A stretch of DNA of 64,000 nucleotides from Sphingobium sp. TCM1 (GTDB lineage: Bacteria; Pseudomonadota; Alphaproteobacteria; Sphingomonadales; Sphingomonadaceae), in assembly GCF_001650725.1 (NCBI RefSeq), contig NZ_LXVX01000016.1, positions 124,001 through 188,000 on the forward strand, written 5' to 3'. Below, piece by piece: positions 20,313 to 29,287 of this stretch. The first letter of the stretch is position 1. Every line of letters starts with the position of its first letter. Made by a program: the position numbers and the translations under genes. The notes under the pieces are model-generated. The model was not told where the DNA came from. It ran no database searches and saw nothing but the letters and a program-made list of their open reading frames with translations.

Positions 20313-20999
20313 TCATCCGATCCAGCGCCAGATGCCCGCGTCCCAGCCGGCAAGCGGGATATGCGCCCATGTCGCGGCCAGCCAGACGACCAGCCCGCCC
20401 GCCAGCGCGTGCATCCCGAACCGCCCGAACCGCGCCCGGCCAGCCGCGATGGCGGCAAAGGGCCAATAGCTGGTCCGCGCCTCCCACTGCGTCCAGACGT
20501 CGGCTTTCAGCGCTTCCTTCTTGCGATCCTGCAAGGCCGCGCCAACCAGCGCCAGGATAAGGATGGCCAGCGCGAGGATGATATTCTTGGCGACCGGATA
20601 GACCAATATGTGGCTGATGCTCCACAGCGCGAAGGACCACATCATCGGATGGCGGGTGATGGCGAACACGCCCTTCGCCTCGGCCGGCACGCGCAGCCCG
20701 CCTTCGGGATCGGGCATCGCGGGATTGCCGACGAACGATCCCATCAGCAGGATCGCCGCCAGCAGCATGGTCACGCTGGCGACCGCCCATAGCCCGTCGC
20801 CCACCTGCCAGAGCATTTCCGTTACGGATTCGGAACGATATGCGACGGCCAGCCAGCCCAGCGTGGCGAAGGCGACCAGCGAATAAAGGCCGAGAAACCC
20901 CTTCTCCCCCAGGCGCGCGACCAATGGGCCGCGCAGCGGATGGGACAGCAGGAAATGCGTCCCCACAAAGGCCACCGCCGCGATCAACACCATCGTCAT
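20313..20999 (-). CDS. NnrU-family membrane protein
   Basis: A 228-residue membrane protein with six or so helices. The NnrU pattern is visible: THFLLSHPLRGPLVARLGEKG at the start and GVFAITRHPMMWSFALWSISH in the middle, which also resembles isoprenylcysteine methyltransferase-like families. NnrU was named for association with nitrite/nitric oxide reductase regulons, but biochemical function is unclear, and no denitrification genes are present here. It is upstream of valS with a 45-base gap. Confidence 0.85.
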   Translation of the reverse strand: MTMVLIAAVAFVGTHFLLSHPLRGPLVARLGEKGFLGLYSLVAFATLGWLAVAYRSESVTEMLWQVGDGLWAVASVTMLLAAILLMGSFVGNPAMPDPEGGLRVPAEAKGVFAITRHPMMWSFALWSISHILVYPVAKNIILALAILILALVGAALQDRKKEALKADVWTQWEARTSYWPFAAIAAGRARFGRFGMHALAGGLVVWLAATWAHIPLAGWDAGIWRWIG

Positions 21000-21068
21000 G
21001 CCGCCCTCCCGCGTCAGGATGGCGCCATGTCTAGCATATCGCGTTTAACTGTCCATTTCGCTGTCGCC

Positions 21069-22205
21069 TTATCCGGTCACGCCCTCCGCCCTGGCGAAGG
21101 CGTCGAGCCGGGCGAGGCAGGCCGCGCGCGGCGCCTCTCCCATCCATCCCGCTTTGAACGCGTTGCGGGACAGCCCCACCAGTTCCGCCTTGGTCAGCGC
21201 GCTTCGCGCCTGCGCCTGCACCAGCACCTCGTTCAGATATTCGCTGCCCATATAGGCCGGATCGTCCGAATTGATGGTGACGTTGAGGCCCGCGTCCAGC
21301 ATCCCGCGCACCACGTCGATCGGCGGCGCTTCCCCGCGCACCGTGCCGGAAAAGCTCGGACAGACCGTAAAACTGAGGTTCCGCGCCCTGGCCATCGCGA
21401 TCAGTTCCGGCGATTCCAATATGTTGCCGCCATGGTCGATCCGATCCACCCGGATGTCGACGATGGCTTGGCGGATATGCTCCAATATGTCCTTCTGGTT
21501 GAGGTCGCAATGCGCCGTAACCTTCAGCCCCGCCGCCCTGGCCTTGGCGAAATGGGCCGCGAACTTGATCGGCGGGTGATCCTTCTCATCCGAATCCAGC
21601 CCCACCGCGACCAGATGCTGGCGAAAGGGCAAGGCCGCATTGAGCGTCTCCATCGCCGATTCCGCCGACAGATCGCGCACGAAGCAGAGAATGAGCTGCG
21701 ATCCGATCCCCAGCTGCGCGGCCGCGGACTCCCGCGCGCTGGTGATGCCGCCGATCACCGCGGCCATCGGCACGCCCCGTTTCAGATGCTCCTGCGGGTC
21801 GAAGAACATCTCGGCGTACAGGATATTCTGCGACGCCGCCCTCGCCAGATAGGCATAGGCCAGGTCATGGAAATCCTGTTCGGTGCGCAGCACCTTCATG
21901 CCGTCATAATAAATGGCGAGGAAGCTGGGCAGGTCATGATAGACATAGCTGGCCTTCATCGCCGCAACATCGGCGAAAGGCAGGTCCAGCCCGTTGCGCT
22001 TCGCCAGCGCGAACTTCATCTCTGCTTCCAGCGTGCCTTCCAGATGGACATGATATTCCGCCTTGGGCAGCGCCGCGATGAAGCGGACCATGTCAGCGGC
22101 ATCATCAGCCGGCACGGCGGGCGTGCTCCACGCAGGAAGGGAAGGCGCCAATGCGGCGCAGGATGCACCCAGCACGCCACGAACCAGACCGCGTCTGCTC
22201 AACAT
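21069..22205 (-). CDS. Exported adenosine/adenine deaminase-family protein
   Basis: A 378-residue amidohydrolase-fold protein. Zinc ligands are recognisable: His52/His54 in EYHVHLEGT, His in VTAHCDLNQ, and Asp-Asp in NSDDPAYMG near the C-terminus. The usual catalytic HAGE motif is replaced by HCDL, as in a divergent branch of the family, so substrate specificity is uncertain. The N-terminus (MLSRRGLVRGVLG...) is a twin-arginine-like signal, predicting export to the periplasm, which suits scavenging of extracellular nucleosides. No other purine gene is nearby. Confidence 0.85.
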   Translation of the reverse strand: MLSRRGLVRGVLGASCAALAPSLPAWSTPAVPADDAADMVRFIAALPKAEYHVHLEGTLEAEMKFALAKRNGLDLPFADVAAMKASYVYHDLPSFLAIYYDGMKVLRTEQDFHDLAYAYLARAASQNILYAEMFFDPQEHLKRGVPMAAVIGGITSARESAAAQLGIGSQLILCFVRDLSAESAMETLNAALPFRQHLVAVGLDSDEKDHPPIKFAAHFAKARAAGLKVTAHCDLNQKDILEHIRQAIVDIRVDRIDHGGNILESPELIAMARARNLSFTVCPSFSGTVRGEAPPIDVVRGMLDAGLNVTINSDDPAYMGSEYLNEVLVQAQARSALTKAELVGLSRNAFKAGWMGEAPRAACLARLDAFARAEGVTG

Positions 22206-22314
22206 CGTCGCTACCCCCCGTAAACCCGTCTTTCTATCCGGGGATCGGGCGGCGCCTGTCCATCATGATATAGTCCACGCCCCGTAGCAAAAAAGGGAGC
22301 GGGAGGGATGCGGC

Positions 22315-22803
22315 TCAGCGGCTGGTGATGCGCGCGATTTCCTTCGCCACCATCTCTTCGACCAGCACCGGCAGACGGGCGTCGAGCCAGTCCTTGAGCA
22401 TGGGCTTGAGCATAGAGCGGACCAGCCCTTCGAGCGTATTGTCCTCGCCGTCCTTGGGCGCGACCAGCATCGATGACAGGGCGGACAGCGAATGACGCGC
22501 CGCGACTTCGCTTTCCACCGACAGGATCGACTCGTCGCCGGCGGCAACGGGGGATGCCTTGGCGGCGGCTTTGGGAGCGGGCATGACTTCCTCCTCCGCG
22601 ACCTCTTCGGTCAGTTCCAGCACTTCTTCGACGGCCGATTCGATCGGGACGGGCTTCGCCGCCTCGGCGCGGGCACGGCGGGGCGCGGCCTGGACCGCTT
22701 CCTCCCCTTCCTCGGCGATGATCCGCTTGATGGACGAGAGTATCTCTTCCATCGAGGGTTCCTTGGTCATGTCACCCATGGATAGTCCCCGTCCAAAATC
22801 CAT
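22315..22803 (-). CDS. popZ: PopZ-like polar organising protein (DUF2497)
   Basis: A 162-residue protein with the hallmark N-terminal helix EPSMEEILSSIKRIIAEE, an acidic, Pro-rich disordered middle, and a C-terminal helical domain LEGLVRSMLKPMLKDWLDAR that in PopZ drives oligomerisation. In Caulobacter PopZ forms a polar matrix that anchors ParB-parS. Its proximity to valS, tolC and pcm agrees with alphaproteobacterial gene order. Alternative starts at 22779 and 22770 would shorten the N-terminus; AAGGG six bases before 22803 favours the longest form. Confidence 0.88.
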   Translation of the reverse strand: MDFGRGLSMGDMTKEPSMEEILSSIKRIIAEEGEEAVQAAPRRARAEAAKPVPIESAVEEVLELTEEVAEEEVMPAPKAAAKASPVAAGDESILSVESEVAARHSLSALSSMLVAPKDGEDNTLEGLVRSMLKPMLKDWLDARLPVLVEEMVAKEIARITSR

Positions 22804-22849
22804 TGCGCACCCTTATGCTTTAAGATTACCCGACCGGGTTAACAAGCGG

Positions 22850-24325
22850 TTAAGGCTGCTGCGAAGAAGCGGCATCGACATTGGCATTTTGTGCGGGCGT
22901 GTCAACGGTGCGCGTCGCCACGGGATTGGGCGCCGGGTCGAAGTCCCAGTCGAACCATTTGCCCTTTACCCGGTCATAATTGGCCATCGGGTCATACAGA
23001 GCACCGCTTTCCAGGCCCAGATCATCCGCTTCGGCATGGCCCATCGCGGCCAGCAGGCTGAAACCCGCGACATAGGCGTTGCGCTGCGCCGTCACCAGCT
23101 GGACCTTGGCGTTCAGCGATTCCTGCTCGGCGTTGAGGATGTCGAGAATGGTGCGGCTGCCAACGGAATTTTCCGCCCGCACGCCTTCCAGCGACAGCGA
23201 CGCGGCGTCCACCGCTTTGCGGCTCGACTCGATCGTCTGGAGCGACGCCTGCCAGCTGGCATAAGCGGCGCGGGCCTGGGCGATGACGCTGCGCTCGGCC
23301 TCGATCTCCTGCTCGATCGCCTGCGATTCGAGCGCCTGGTTCTGCCGCACCTGCGCCGCCGGCCGGCCGCCCTGATAGAGCGGAACGGTCAACTGGAGGC
23401 CCGCCGCCGCCTGCTTGTTGATCTGCGCGCCCCCGCCCGGCTGGCCATTGTCCAGCGAGTCGAGATAGTTGGTGTAACCTGCCTGGGTGAAGGCCGACAG
23501 CGTCGGCATCACGCCGGCACGCGCCGCCTTCACGTCATAGCGCCGCGCCTCGCGCTGCTTCTGCGCGGCCAGAATGTCGGGATTGTCCTTCAACGCCACC
23601 TGGACCGCCGCGTCGGGGCTGCCGGGCAGGCCGGGCAGTTGCGGCGGCGGCTCCAGACTGTCGGGCGCCTCGCCGACCAGCGCGATATAGTTTTCGCGGC
23701 TGGTGATCAGGTTCGCCTGCGCCGTCTGGAGGTCCGAACGCGCCAGCGCCAGCCGCGATTCGGACTGCGCCACGTCGGTGCGGGTCAGGTCGCCGACCTC
23801 GAATCGGTCGTTCGTGGCCTGGAGATTGACGTCCAGCACCTTCACATTCGCCTCGTTGAGCGAGACCAGCGCCGTATCCCGGATCACGTCCATATAGGCC
23901 GCGACGGTCTGAGAAAAAATGCTGGCTTCGGTCCCGCGCAAATTGGCCTGGCCCGCCTCGACGCGGATCTTGGCGGCCTTGACCCCGTTGCGGACCGCGC
24001 CGCCGGAATAGACCGGCACGCTCAGTTGCGCCTGGGCGTTCACTGTCCGCTGGGGCGACGTGAAGCTGATCGTAGGCTTGAGGATACTCTCGCTATAGCT
24101 GCCGGTCACGTCGAGTGCCGGACGACCGCTGGCCTTCTGGATCGGCACATTCTCGTCGGTCGCCCGCTGCCCGGCGCGCGCGCCGGTCAATGTCGGGTTG
24201 GACGCATAGGCCTTGGCCAGCGCCCCCTGCAGCGTTTCGGCCTGGACGGGGGCGGTGATCGCGGAGGTCAGCAACAGCAGGGCGGCTGCGGCACGATGCC
24301 GTTTCGGTAAGCGCTTCGCTGTCAT
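22850..24325 (-). CDS. tolC: TolC-family outer membrane efflux channel
   Basis: A 491-residue outer membrane factor. Signal peptide at 1-29 (cleavage after VQA), then two OEP repeats each with long coiled helices (SIFSQTVAAYMDVIRD; SVIAQARAAYASW) and short barrel strands. It forms the trimeric exit duct for type I secretion and RND or MFS pumps. ATG 24325 is selected; the frame runs on to an upstream TTG without signal-like sequence. It follows pcm by 19 bases on the same strand, indicating one operon, as seen in other alphaproteobacteria. Confidence 0.93.
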   Translation of the reverse strand: MTAKRLPKRHRAAAALLLLTSAITAPVQAETLQGALAKAYASNPTLTGARAGQRATDENVPIQKASGRPALDVTGSYSESILKPTISFTSPQRTVNAQAQLSVPVYSGGAVRNGVKAAKIRVEAGQANLRGTEASIFSQTVAAYMDVIRDTALVSLNEANVKVLDVNLQATNDRFEVGDLTRTDVAQSESRLALARSDLQTAQANLITSRENYIALVGEAPDSLEPPPQLPGLPGSPDAAVQVALKDNPDILAAQKQREARRYDVKAARAGVMPTLSAFTQAGYTNYLDSLDNGQPGGGAQINKQAAAGLQLTVPLYQGGRPAAQVRQNQALESQAIEQEIEAERSVIAQARAAYASWQASLQTIESSRKAVDAASLSLEGVRAENSVGSRTILDILNAEQESLNAKVQLVTAQRNAYVAGFSLLAAMGHAEADDLGLESGALYDPMANYDRVKGKWFDWDFDPAPNPVATRTVDTPAQNANVDAASSQQP

Positions 24326-24344
24326 CTCCCCCCGCCTGTCATTG

Positions 24345-24977
24345 TCAGAACACAAAAGCCTTGGGCGCGCCGAAACCGGGCAGCACCACCATTTCCATGT
24401 CGATCAGGCTGCTCAGTCCCAGCAGGCCATCAACCACCCGGCCGCTGCACAGGCGGGTGACGCCTCGGTCGGCGATCCCGGTCACGACGCGCGCGCCATC
24501 GGCAAGCTGTTGAACGAGCGCGGCGGGCACTTCCTCCACCGCGCCATCGATGAATAGCAGGTCATAGGGCGCGCCGGCCGCGCCCCCCGCCTGGAGCGGC
24601 GCGCGCACCACGGTCACGCCAGGCACGGCGATCTCCGGACCGCCCTCTTCCTCCACCGCCGTCACCTGCGCGCCCAGCGCCGCCAGCAGCGCGGCGGAAT
24701 AGCCGGTCGCGGCGCCGATCAGCAGCACCTTGTCGCCCTCGGCAACCTGCGCTTCCTTGAGCAGCCGGCCGGTGACCAGCGGCGGATTGAGCGCGCGGCC
24801 GGCGGCCAGCGGGATCGGGCGATCGACATAGGTCATGGCGCGGCGGTCCGCGGGGACAAATTCCTCGCGCGGCACCCTGGCCATCACCGCGATCACGCGC
24901 TGGTCGTCCACGTCGCTGGTGCGCAACTGGCTGTCGACCATGGCGGCCCGCATCGAAGAATAGTTCTGCTCGGTCAC
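24345..24977 (-). CDS. pcm: Protein-L-isoaspartate O-methyltransferase family protein
   Basis: A 210-residue SAM-dependent methyltransferase. The isoaspartyl methyltransferase segment MRAAMVDSQLRTSDVDDQRV opens the protein (Met-Val-x-x-Q-L), the SAM loop reads VLLIGAATGYSAALLAALG, and DLLFIDGAVEEVP is the post-II motif. Classic Pcm enzymes have GSGYQ in the SAM loop; this short alphaproteobacterial type may have another role despite its annotation. GTG 24977 with GAGGAA seven bases upstream is the likely start. It heads the pcm-tolC unit. Confidence 0.85.
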   Translation of the reverse strand: MTEQNYSSMRAAMVDSQLRTSDVDDQRVIAVMARVPREEFVPADRRAMTYVDRPIPLAAGRALNPPLVTGRLLKEAQVAEGDKVLLIGAATGYSAALLAALGAQVTAVEEEGGPEIAVPGVTVVRAPLQAGGAAGAPYDLLFIDGAVEEVPAALVQQLADGARVVTGIADRGVTRLCSGRVVDGLLGLSSLIDMEMVVLPGFGAPKAFVF

Positions 24978-25165
24978 GATAGTTCCTCGCTTGGCACAAC
25001 TGTATTGGCAATGCAATACACTAAGGAGATCATCGGACCTCTAAATCAGCAGGCCGCCCGCGCCAAGCGGCTTTGCGCGGTGGTCGCGAAGATTCTTGGG
25101 CTGCAAGCTCCAACCGCGGCTTGACTTTGTCGCCAAAGCCGCACATTTGCGGCCACCCACGCCGA

Positions 25166-25239
25166 GGCCCGATGGCGGAGTGGTGACGCAGCGGACTGCA
25201 AATCCGTGCACGCCGGTTCGATTCCGGCTCGGGCCTCCA
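25166..25239 (+). tRNA. tRNA-Cys (anticodon GCA)
   Basis: 74 bases including encoded CCA. The acceptor stem GGCCCGA pairs with TCGGGCC; the anticodon arm GCGGA-CTGCAAA-TCCGT carries anticodon GCA; the T arm has GGTTCGATTCC. It is the only RNA gene of standard type that I find in the window. Confidence 0.97.
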
Positions 25240-25934
25240 TATTTCTGTCAGCCAATGCTCGCTGATAATTAAAAAACCTCCGATTTTCTTTATTTAACGG
25301 GAAGTCACGGGTTGGCGGTGATCACCTCTATTCGCCTGTAACTGTCGAAGGCGGACTTCGCTATGAGCCTCGGAAGGCCCCCAAGGGCATCGACCGATAC
25401 TGCAATCCGAAACTCAAAGCCCAAAAAGAAGCCGTAGACGATGGCAGATTCTCTGCGGCTTTCTTGTCGGTCAACCCCAGGGGCAGCAAGCAGCGGCTCC
25501 TCACATGCAGAATGAACGGCTGAGAGCCGCGCTGACCACGGCGAAGGTCGAGCACACCTGACCGGTCACGTTCGGCGCATTGCTGCGGGCAACAGGGGAT
25601 TATCGGGGCGATCCCGTCGTCATATATGTCCTCAAACTTATACCGCATGTGTTCCAGCGCCCCGGCAGAAGCCGACAGTTGGAATGGCTGGAGCCAATTT
25701 CGACAAAGCGGTCCGGATCATCCTCCAGGAGAAGATGACGTTGCGCCAGCCCCATTCGGCGCCATTGTTCCGCCAAGCGTTGGGGATCCTGTCGGAGATG
25801 CGTTCCCTTCCGGCTCCTCTCGTTTACATACGTCCGCGCACCGGGCAGGATGGTCGCGCGCCGGATTTAACATGTCCAATCAAGCGCAAAATATGCGATG
25901 GCAGGCGTAACCATATACCGGAGACCCTTGCCCC
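25240..25934. other. Gene-poor region downstream of tRNA-Cys
   Basis: About 690 bases without a recognisable gene. The first part is A+T-richer than its surroundings (for example TAATTAAAAAACC near 25265 and TTTCTTTATTTAACG near 25285). Short open frames on both strands (up to about 95 codons) show no family features, ribosome binding sites or usual codon bias. I see no direct repeat of the tRNA 3' end, integrase or transposase. It may be a decayed insertion next to the tRNA gene; the promoter of the DUF885 gene should lie at its right end. Confidence 0.5.
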
Positions 25935-27782
25935 ATGACGACGTCCCGCCGCGATTTCCTTGTCGCCGGCTCCTCCGCCCTTGCCCTCGCTGCCCTGCCC
26001 GTTCGCGCCTTCGCCCAGGCCGCGCGGGCGACCGACACGCCCGACGCCCGCGCCCAGGGGATCCTGGCCGACATGGCCGAAGCCATGCTGGCGGACGCCC
26101 CCGAAACCGCCGGCGGCCTGGGGCTGGACACCGGCGCCCGCGCCGCGCTGCGCAGCCGCCTCGGCGACAAGAGCGTTGCCGGCCAGGCCCGGATCGCCGC
26201 GCATGTGCGCGACCGCCTGGCCGCGCTGCGCGCCATCGACCTTGCGCCACTCTCCCCCGCCACCCGGACCGACGTGGAAGTGGTGCTGGCAGCCCATGAA
26301 CTGGCGGCGGACGGCTTCGCCTTCCCTTTCGGGGACATGGCGATGATGAACAGCAACTGGTCCTATCGCAATTCGCCCTATGCCGTCGCACAGAACACGG
26401 GCAGCTTCGTCGAGACCCCCGACTTCCTCGACAGCAACCATCCCGTCACCAACCGCGCCGACGCCGACGCCTATCTCGCCCGGCTGGCCGCCTATGCCGC
26501 CAATCTCGATGGGGAAACGGAGCGACTGCGCCATGACGCCGGGATCGGCGTCGTCGCCCCGGCCTTCCTGCTCGAAAAGACGCTGCGGCAGATGACCAGC
26601 GTCCAGGGCCAGCCGCTCGACCAATGGACGGCGGTCGCCTCCCTCGCCCGCCGCACGAAGGACATGCCCGGCGACCATGCCGCCAGGGCCGAAGCCATCG
26701 TCCGCGAAAGGGTCGCTCCCGCCCTCGCCCGCCAGATCAGCGAACTTCAGCGCCAGCGTGCCCTTGCCACGATGGATGCAGGCGTATGGAAACTGCCGCA
26801 GGGCGAGGCCTATTATGGCTGGGCGCTGCGCGCCGGCACCACCACGACCATGACCCCGGAGGAGGTCCACAGGCTCGGCCTCGACCAGCTCGCCGCGCTC
26901 CAGTCGGAAATGGACCGGCTGCTCAAAGGGCTGGGCATGACAAAAGGCACCGTCGGCGAGCGCATGACCGCCATGGGGAAAGATCCGCGCTACCTCTTCC
27001 CCAATGACGACAATGGCCGCCAGCAGATATTGTCCTTCATCGACGGCCGCCTCGCCGACATCCGCACCCGCCTGCCCCGCGCCTTCGCCACGCTCGTGCC
27101 GGCGAAGCTGATCGTGAAGCGCGTACCGGTCGAGATCGAAGCGGGCGCGCCCGGCGCCTATGCCGGCGCGGGGTCGATCGACGGCTCGATCCCCGGCAAC
27201 TATTATATCAACCTGCGCGACACCGGCATGTGGCCGCGCTACGCGCTTCCCACCCTTTGCTATCATGAAGGGATTCCCGGCCATATCTGGCAGGGCGAAT
27301 ATACCTACAAACTGCCCCTGATCCGCTCGCTGCTCGCCTTCAACGCCTATAGCGAAGGCTGGGCGCTCTATGCCGAGCAGCTTGGCGACGAGCTGGGCGC
27401 CTATGATGGCGATGTCGCCGGGCGGCTCGGCTATCTCCAGTCGATCGCCTATCGCTGCTGCCGCCTGGTGGTCGACACCGGCCTCCACGCCAAGCGCTGG
27501 ACGCGGAAACAGGCGATCCACTGGTTCGCTACCACCAACGGTTCCACGGTCGAGGAAGTCCAGGGCGAGGTGGACCGCTATTGCGCCTGGCCGGGCCAGG
27601 CCTGCGGCTACAAGGTCGGCCATGGCGAAATCGTCCGCCTGCGCAAAATGGCTCAGCAGGCGCTGGGATCGAAATTCGACTTCCGCCTGTTCAACGACGC
27701 CGTGGTCAAGAGCGGCGGCGTGCCGATGACCGTGCTGGCTGGGAATATCGACGCCTGGGCGGCGGAACGGAAGAACGCCTGA
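25935..27782 (+). CDS. Tat-exported DUF885 family protein (putative zinc metallopeptidase)
   Basis: A 615-residue protein. The N-terminus TTSRRDFLVAGSSALALAAL is a twin-arginine signal, so the folded protein is probably exported to the periplasm. The DUF885 core contains HEGIPGH near residue 445 and EGWALYAEQLGDE about 30 residues later, together resembling a gluzincin zinc site (HExxxH plus a downstream Glu). Peptidase activity is inferred from this motif and family annotation; natural substrates are unknown. CTTGCCCC precedes the ATG with no strong ribosome binding site. Confidence 0.9.
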   Translation: MTTSRRDFLVAGSSALALAALPVRAFAQAARATDTPDARAQGILADMAEAMLADAPETAGGLGLDTGARAALRSRLGDKSVAGQARIAAHVRDRLAALRAIDLAPLSPATRTDVEVVLAAHELAADGFAFPFGDMAMMNSNWSYRNSPYAVAQNTGSFVETPDFLDSNHPVTNRADADAYLARLAAYAANLDGETERLRHDAGIGVVAPAFLLEKTLRQMTSVQGQPLDQWTAVASLARRTKDMPGDHAARAEAIVRERVAPALARQISELQRQRALATMDAGVWKLPQGEAYYGWALRAGTTTTMTPEEVHRLGLDQLAALQSEMDRLLKGLGMTKGTVGERMTAMGKDPRYLFPNDDNGRQQILSFIDGRLADIRTRLPRAFATLVPAKLIVKRVPVEIEAGAPGAYAGAGSIDGSIPGNYYINLRDTGMWPRYALPTLCYHEGIPGHIWQGEYTYKLPLIRSLLAFNAYSEGWALYAEQLGDELGAYDGDVAGRLGYLQSIAYRCCRLVVDTGLHAKRWTRKQAIHWFATTNGSTVEEVQGEVDRYCAWPGQACGYKVGHGEIVRLRKMAQQALGSKFDFRLFNDAVVKSGGVPMTVLAGNIDAWAAERKNA

Positions 27783-27795
27783 TCCCGGAGACATG

Positions 27796-27826
27796 AAAAA
27801 GGGCCGGAGGATCGCTCCCCCGGCCC
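27796..27826 (-). terminator. Intrinsic terminator after fpr (minus strand)
   Basis: GGGCCGG.GG and CC.CCGGCCC (27801-27826) form a stem around ATCGCT; read on the minus strand it is followed by TTTTT. Its core, GCCGGAGGATCGCTCCCCCG, is repeated exactly at 29241-29260. Confidence 0.8.
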
Positions 27827-27852
27827 TTCCCTATTCTCGCTGCGGTCGGCGC

Positions 27853-28689
27853 TCAGCCGACGAAAGCCCGCTCGATCACGAACTGGCCCGGCGCCGCGTT
27901 GGAGCCTTCGGTAAAGCCGTTCGCCTCGAAATAGGCGGCGAACTGCTTGATCATCTCCATGCTGCCGCACATCATGATCCGGTCGGTTTCCGGGTCGAAC
28001 TTCGCCGGCCCCTCGATCCCCTCGAACAGCGCGCCGCTCTCGACCAGCTTGTCGATGCGGACGGTGTTGCGGAACGGCTCGCGCGTCACGGTCGGCACGT
28101 AATGGAACTGGGTCGCGGCCTGGTCGGCCACCAGCGGATCATCCGCCAGCTTGCCTTCAAGTTCGTCATGAAAGGCCAGGTCGCTCACCCGGCGTACCGA
28201 ATGGACTGCGACGACCTGCTCGTAAAATTCATAGACGTCGGGATCGCGCGACAGGCTAAGGAACGGCGCCAGGCCCGTGCCCGTCGACAGCATGAACAGC
28301 CGCTTGCCCGGCAGCAGGGCATCGGTGACGAGCGTGCCGGTCGGCTTGCGGCCCAGATAGATCTGGTCGCCCGGCTGGATCAGCTGGAGCTTGGATGTCA
28401 GCGGTCCGTCCTGCACCTTGATCGACAGGAACTCCAGTTCCTCGTCCCAGGCGGGGCTGGCGACCGAGTAGGCGCGCAACAGCGGCTTGCCATTGTCGCC
28501 CATCAGGCCGATCATCACGAACTCGCCGGACCGGAAACGGAAGCTGGCGGGTCGCGTGATGCGGAAGCTGAACAGATGCTCGTTCCAGTGCCGCACCGAC
28601 AGCACGGTTTCCACGGAAAGCGCGCCGGTGGGTTCCAGAACCGGCTTTTCGATCGTCACGTCGGTCAACACCTTATCCTTGCCTTGCAT
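27853..28689 (-). CDS. fpr: Ferredoxin-NADP+ reductase
   Basis: A 278-residue flavoenzyme that exchanges electrons between NADPH and ferredoxin or flavodoxin in the cytoplasm. FAD-binding RAYSVASP, the NADP loop STGTGLAPFLS, MMCGSMEM, and the C-terminal VIERAFVG match bacterial class FNRs (Fpr) well. The start at 28689 gives a normal-length protein; the frame extends upstream by 38 codons without similarity, and the ribosome binding site is not obvious. It may serve oxidative-stress defence or Fe-S and P450 systems, none of which is adjacent. Confidence 0.93.
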   Translation of the reverse strand: MQGKDKVLTDVTIEKPVLEPTGALSVETVLSVRHWNEHLFSFRITRPASFRFRSGEFVMIGLMGDNGKPLLRAYSVASPAWDEELEFLSIKVQDGPLTSKLQLIQPGDQIYLGRKPTGTLVTDALLPGKRLFMLSTGTGLAPFLSLSRDPDVYEFYEQVVAVHSVRRVSDLAFHDELEGKLADDPLVADQAATQFHYVPTVTREPFRNTVRIDKLVESGALFEGIEGPAKFDPETDRIMMCGSMEMIKQFAAYFEANGFTEGSNAAPGQFVIERAFVG

Positions 28690-28842
28690 CAGCGCCGTCT
28701 GGTCAGCGACGCCAGTTGCGGATCGTTCGCAATAAACGATGATGCTGGCGAATTGGCCCTTTCGCCGCGCGAAGGCAAGGCCAAAAAAACTTGTGCGGCC
28801 CAAAGGGCGCCCTTGCCGGACGCCCGGCGCCGACGCGTCGCG

Positions 28843-29154
28843 CTATCCGAACAGACCCTTGGCGATCCCGCCCAGCTCGTTGAGAGGATTGCCGTCGCCA
28901 TCCCGGTCGAACAGCCCACCCAGCTTGCCGAGGATCGCTTCCGGTCCGCCAAACGCGCCCAGCAGTTCCTGCAACTTGTCGGCCGATACGCCATGTTCGG
29001 CCGCCGTTTCGGCCAGCGCCGACACGCTCGTCTCGCCCGATCCGATCTTGGCGCTGATCTCGCTCATCAGCCCCTGCATCTGCTCCGGCGACACGCCGAT
29101 CTGCGCCGCAATCGCTTCCAGCCCGCCCATCTTGCCAATCAGATCTTCGAACAT
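28843..29154 (-). CDS. DUF937/YidB-like small protein
   Basis: A 103-residue helical protein, MFEDLIGKMGGLEAIAAQIG at the start, two repeats of the YidB-like helical unit, and a C-terminal FDRDGDGNPLNELGG that resembles a calcium-binding D-x-D-x-D loop. Function is unknown; the family is widespread. ATG 29154 is chosen as GGGAG lies seven bases upstream. It lies between pckA and fpr, all three on the same strand but separated by terminator-like sequence from pckA. Confidence 0.8.
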   Translation of the reverse strand: MFEDLIGKMGGLEAIAAQIGVSPEQMQGLMSEISAKIGSGETSVSALAETAAEHGVSADKLQELLGAFGGPEAILGKLGGLFDRDGDGNPLNELGGIAKGLFG

Positions 29155-29233
29155 GCCCAAACTCCCGCAAAAGGTTGGCGGCAAGCATAGCACCGCCGAC
29201 ACGCCCCCGACAGCAAAAGAGCCGGCCCAGAAG

Positions 29234-29264
29234 CAAAAGAGCCGGAGGATCGCTCCCCCGGCTC
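29234..29264 (-). terminator. Intrinsic terminator after pckA (minus strand)
   Basis: GAGCCGGAGG and CCCCCGGCTC (29239-29264) form a hairpin; on the minus strand TTTTG follows. It contains the same core (29241-29260) as the fpr terminator. Just beyond, AGCAAAAGAGCCGG is present twice in tandem (20-base spacing). Confidence 0.78.
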
Positions 29265-29287
29265 CCTTGCCTCGTCGGTCGCTGCGA

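Noticed and set aside
22559..24310. Plus-strand frame opposite popZ and tolC
   Set aside because: Antisense shadow; no domain and no initiation signal.
25046..25255. Minus-strand frame of about 69 codons across tRNA-Cys
   Set aside because: It is translated from the tRNA gene itself; such peptides (with GIEPACTDLQ) are a well-known annotation artefact.
25361..25938. Short frames of 80-95 codons after the tRNA
   Set aside because: No codon bias, ribosome binding site or recognisable family, and overlapping candidates on both strands.
25824..27794. Minus-strand frame of 656 codons opposite the DUF885 gene
   Set aside because: Antisense shadow of a gene with a Tat signal and metal-site motifs.
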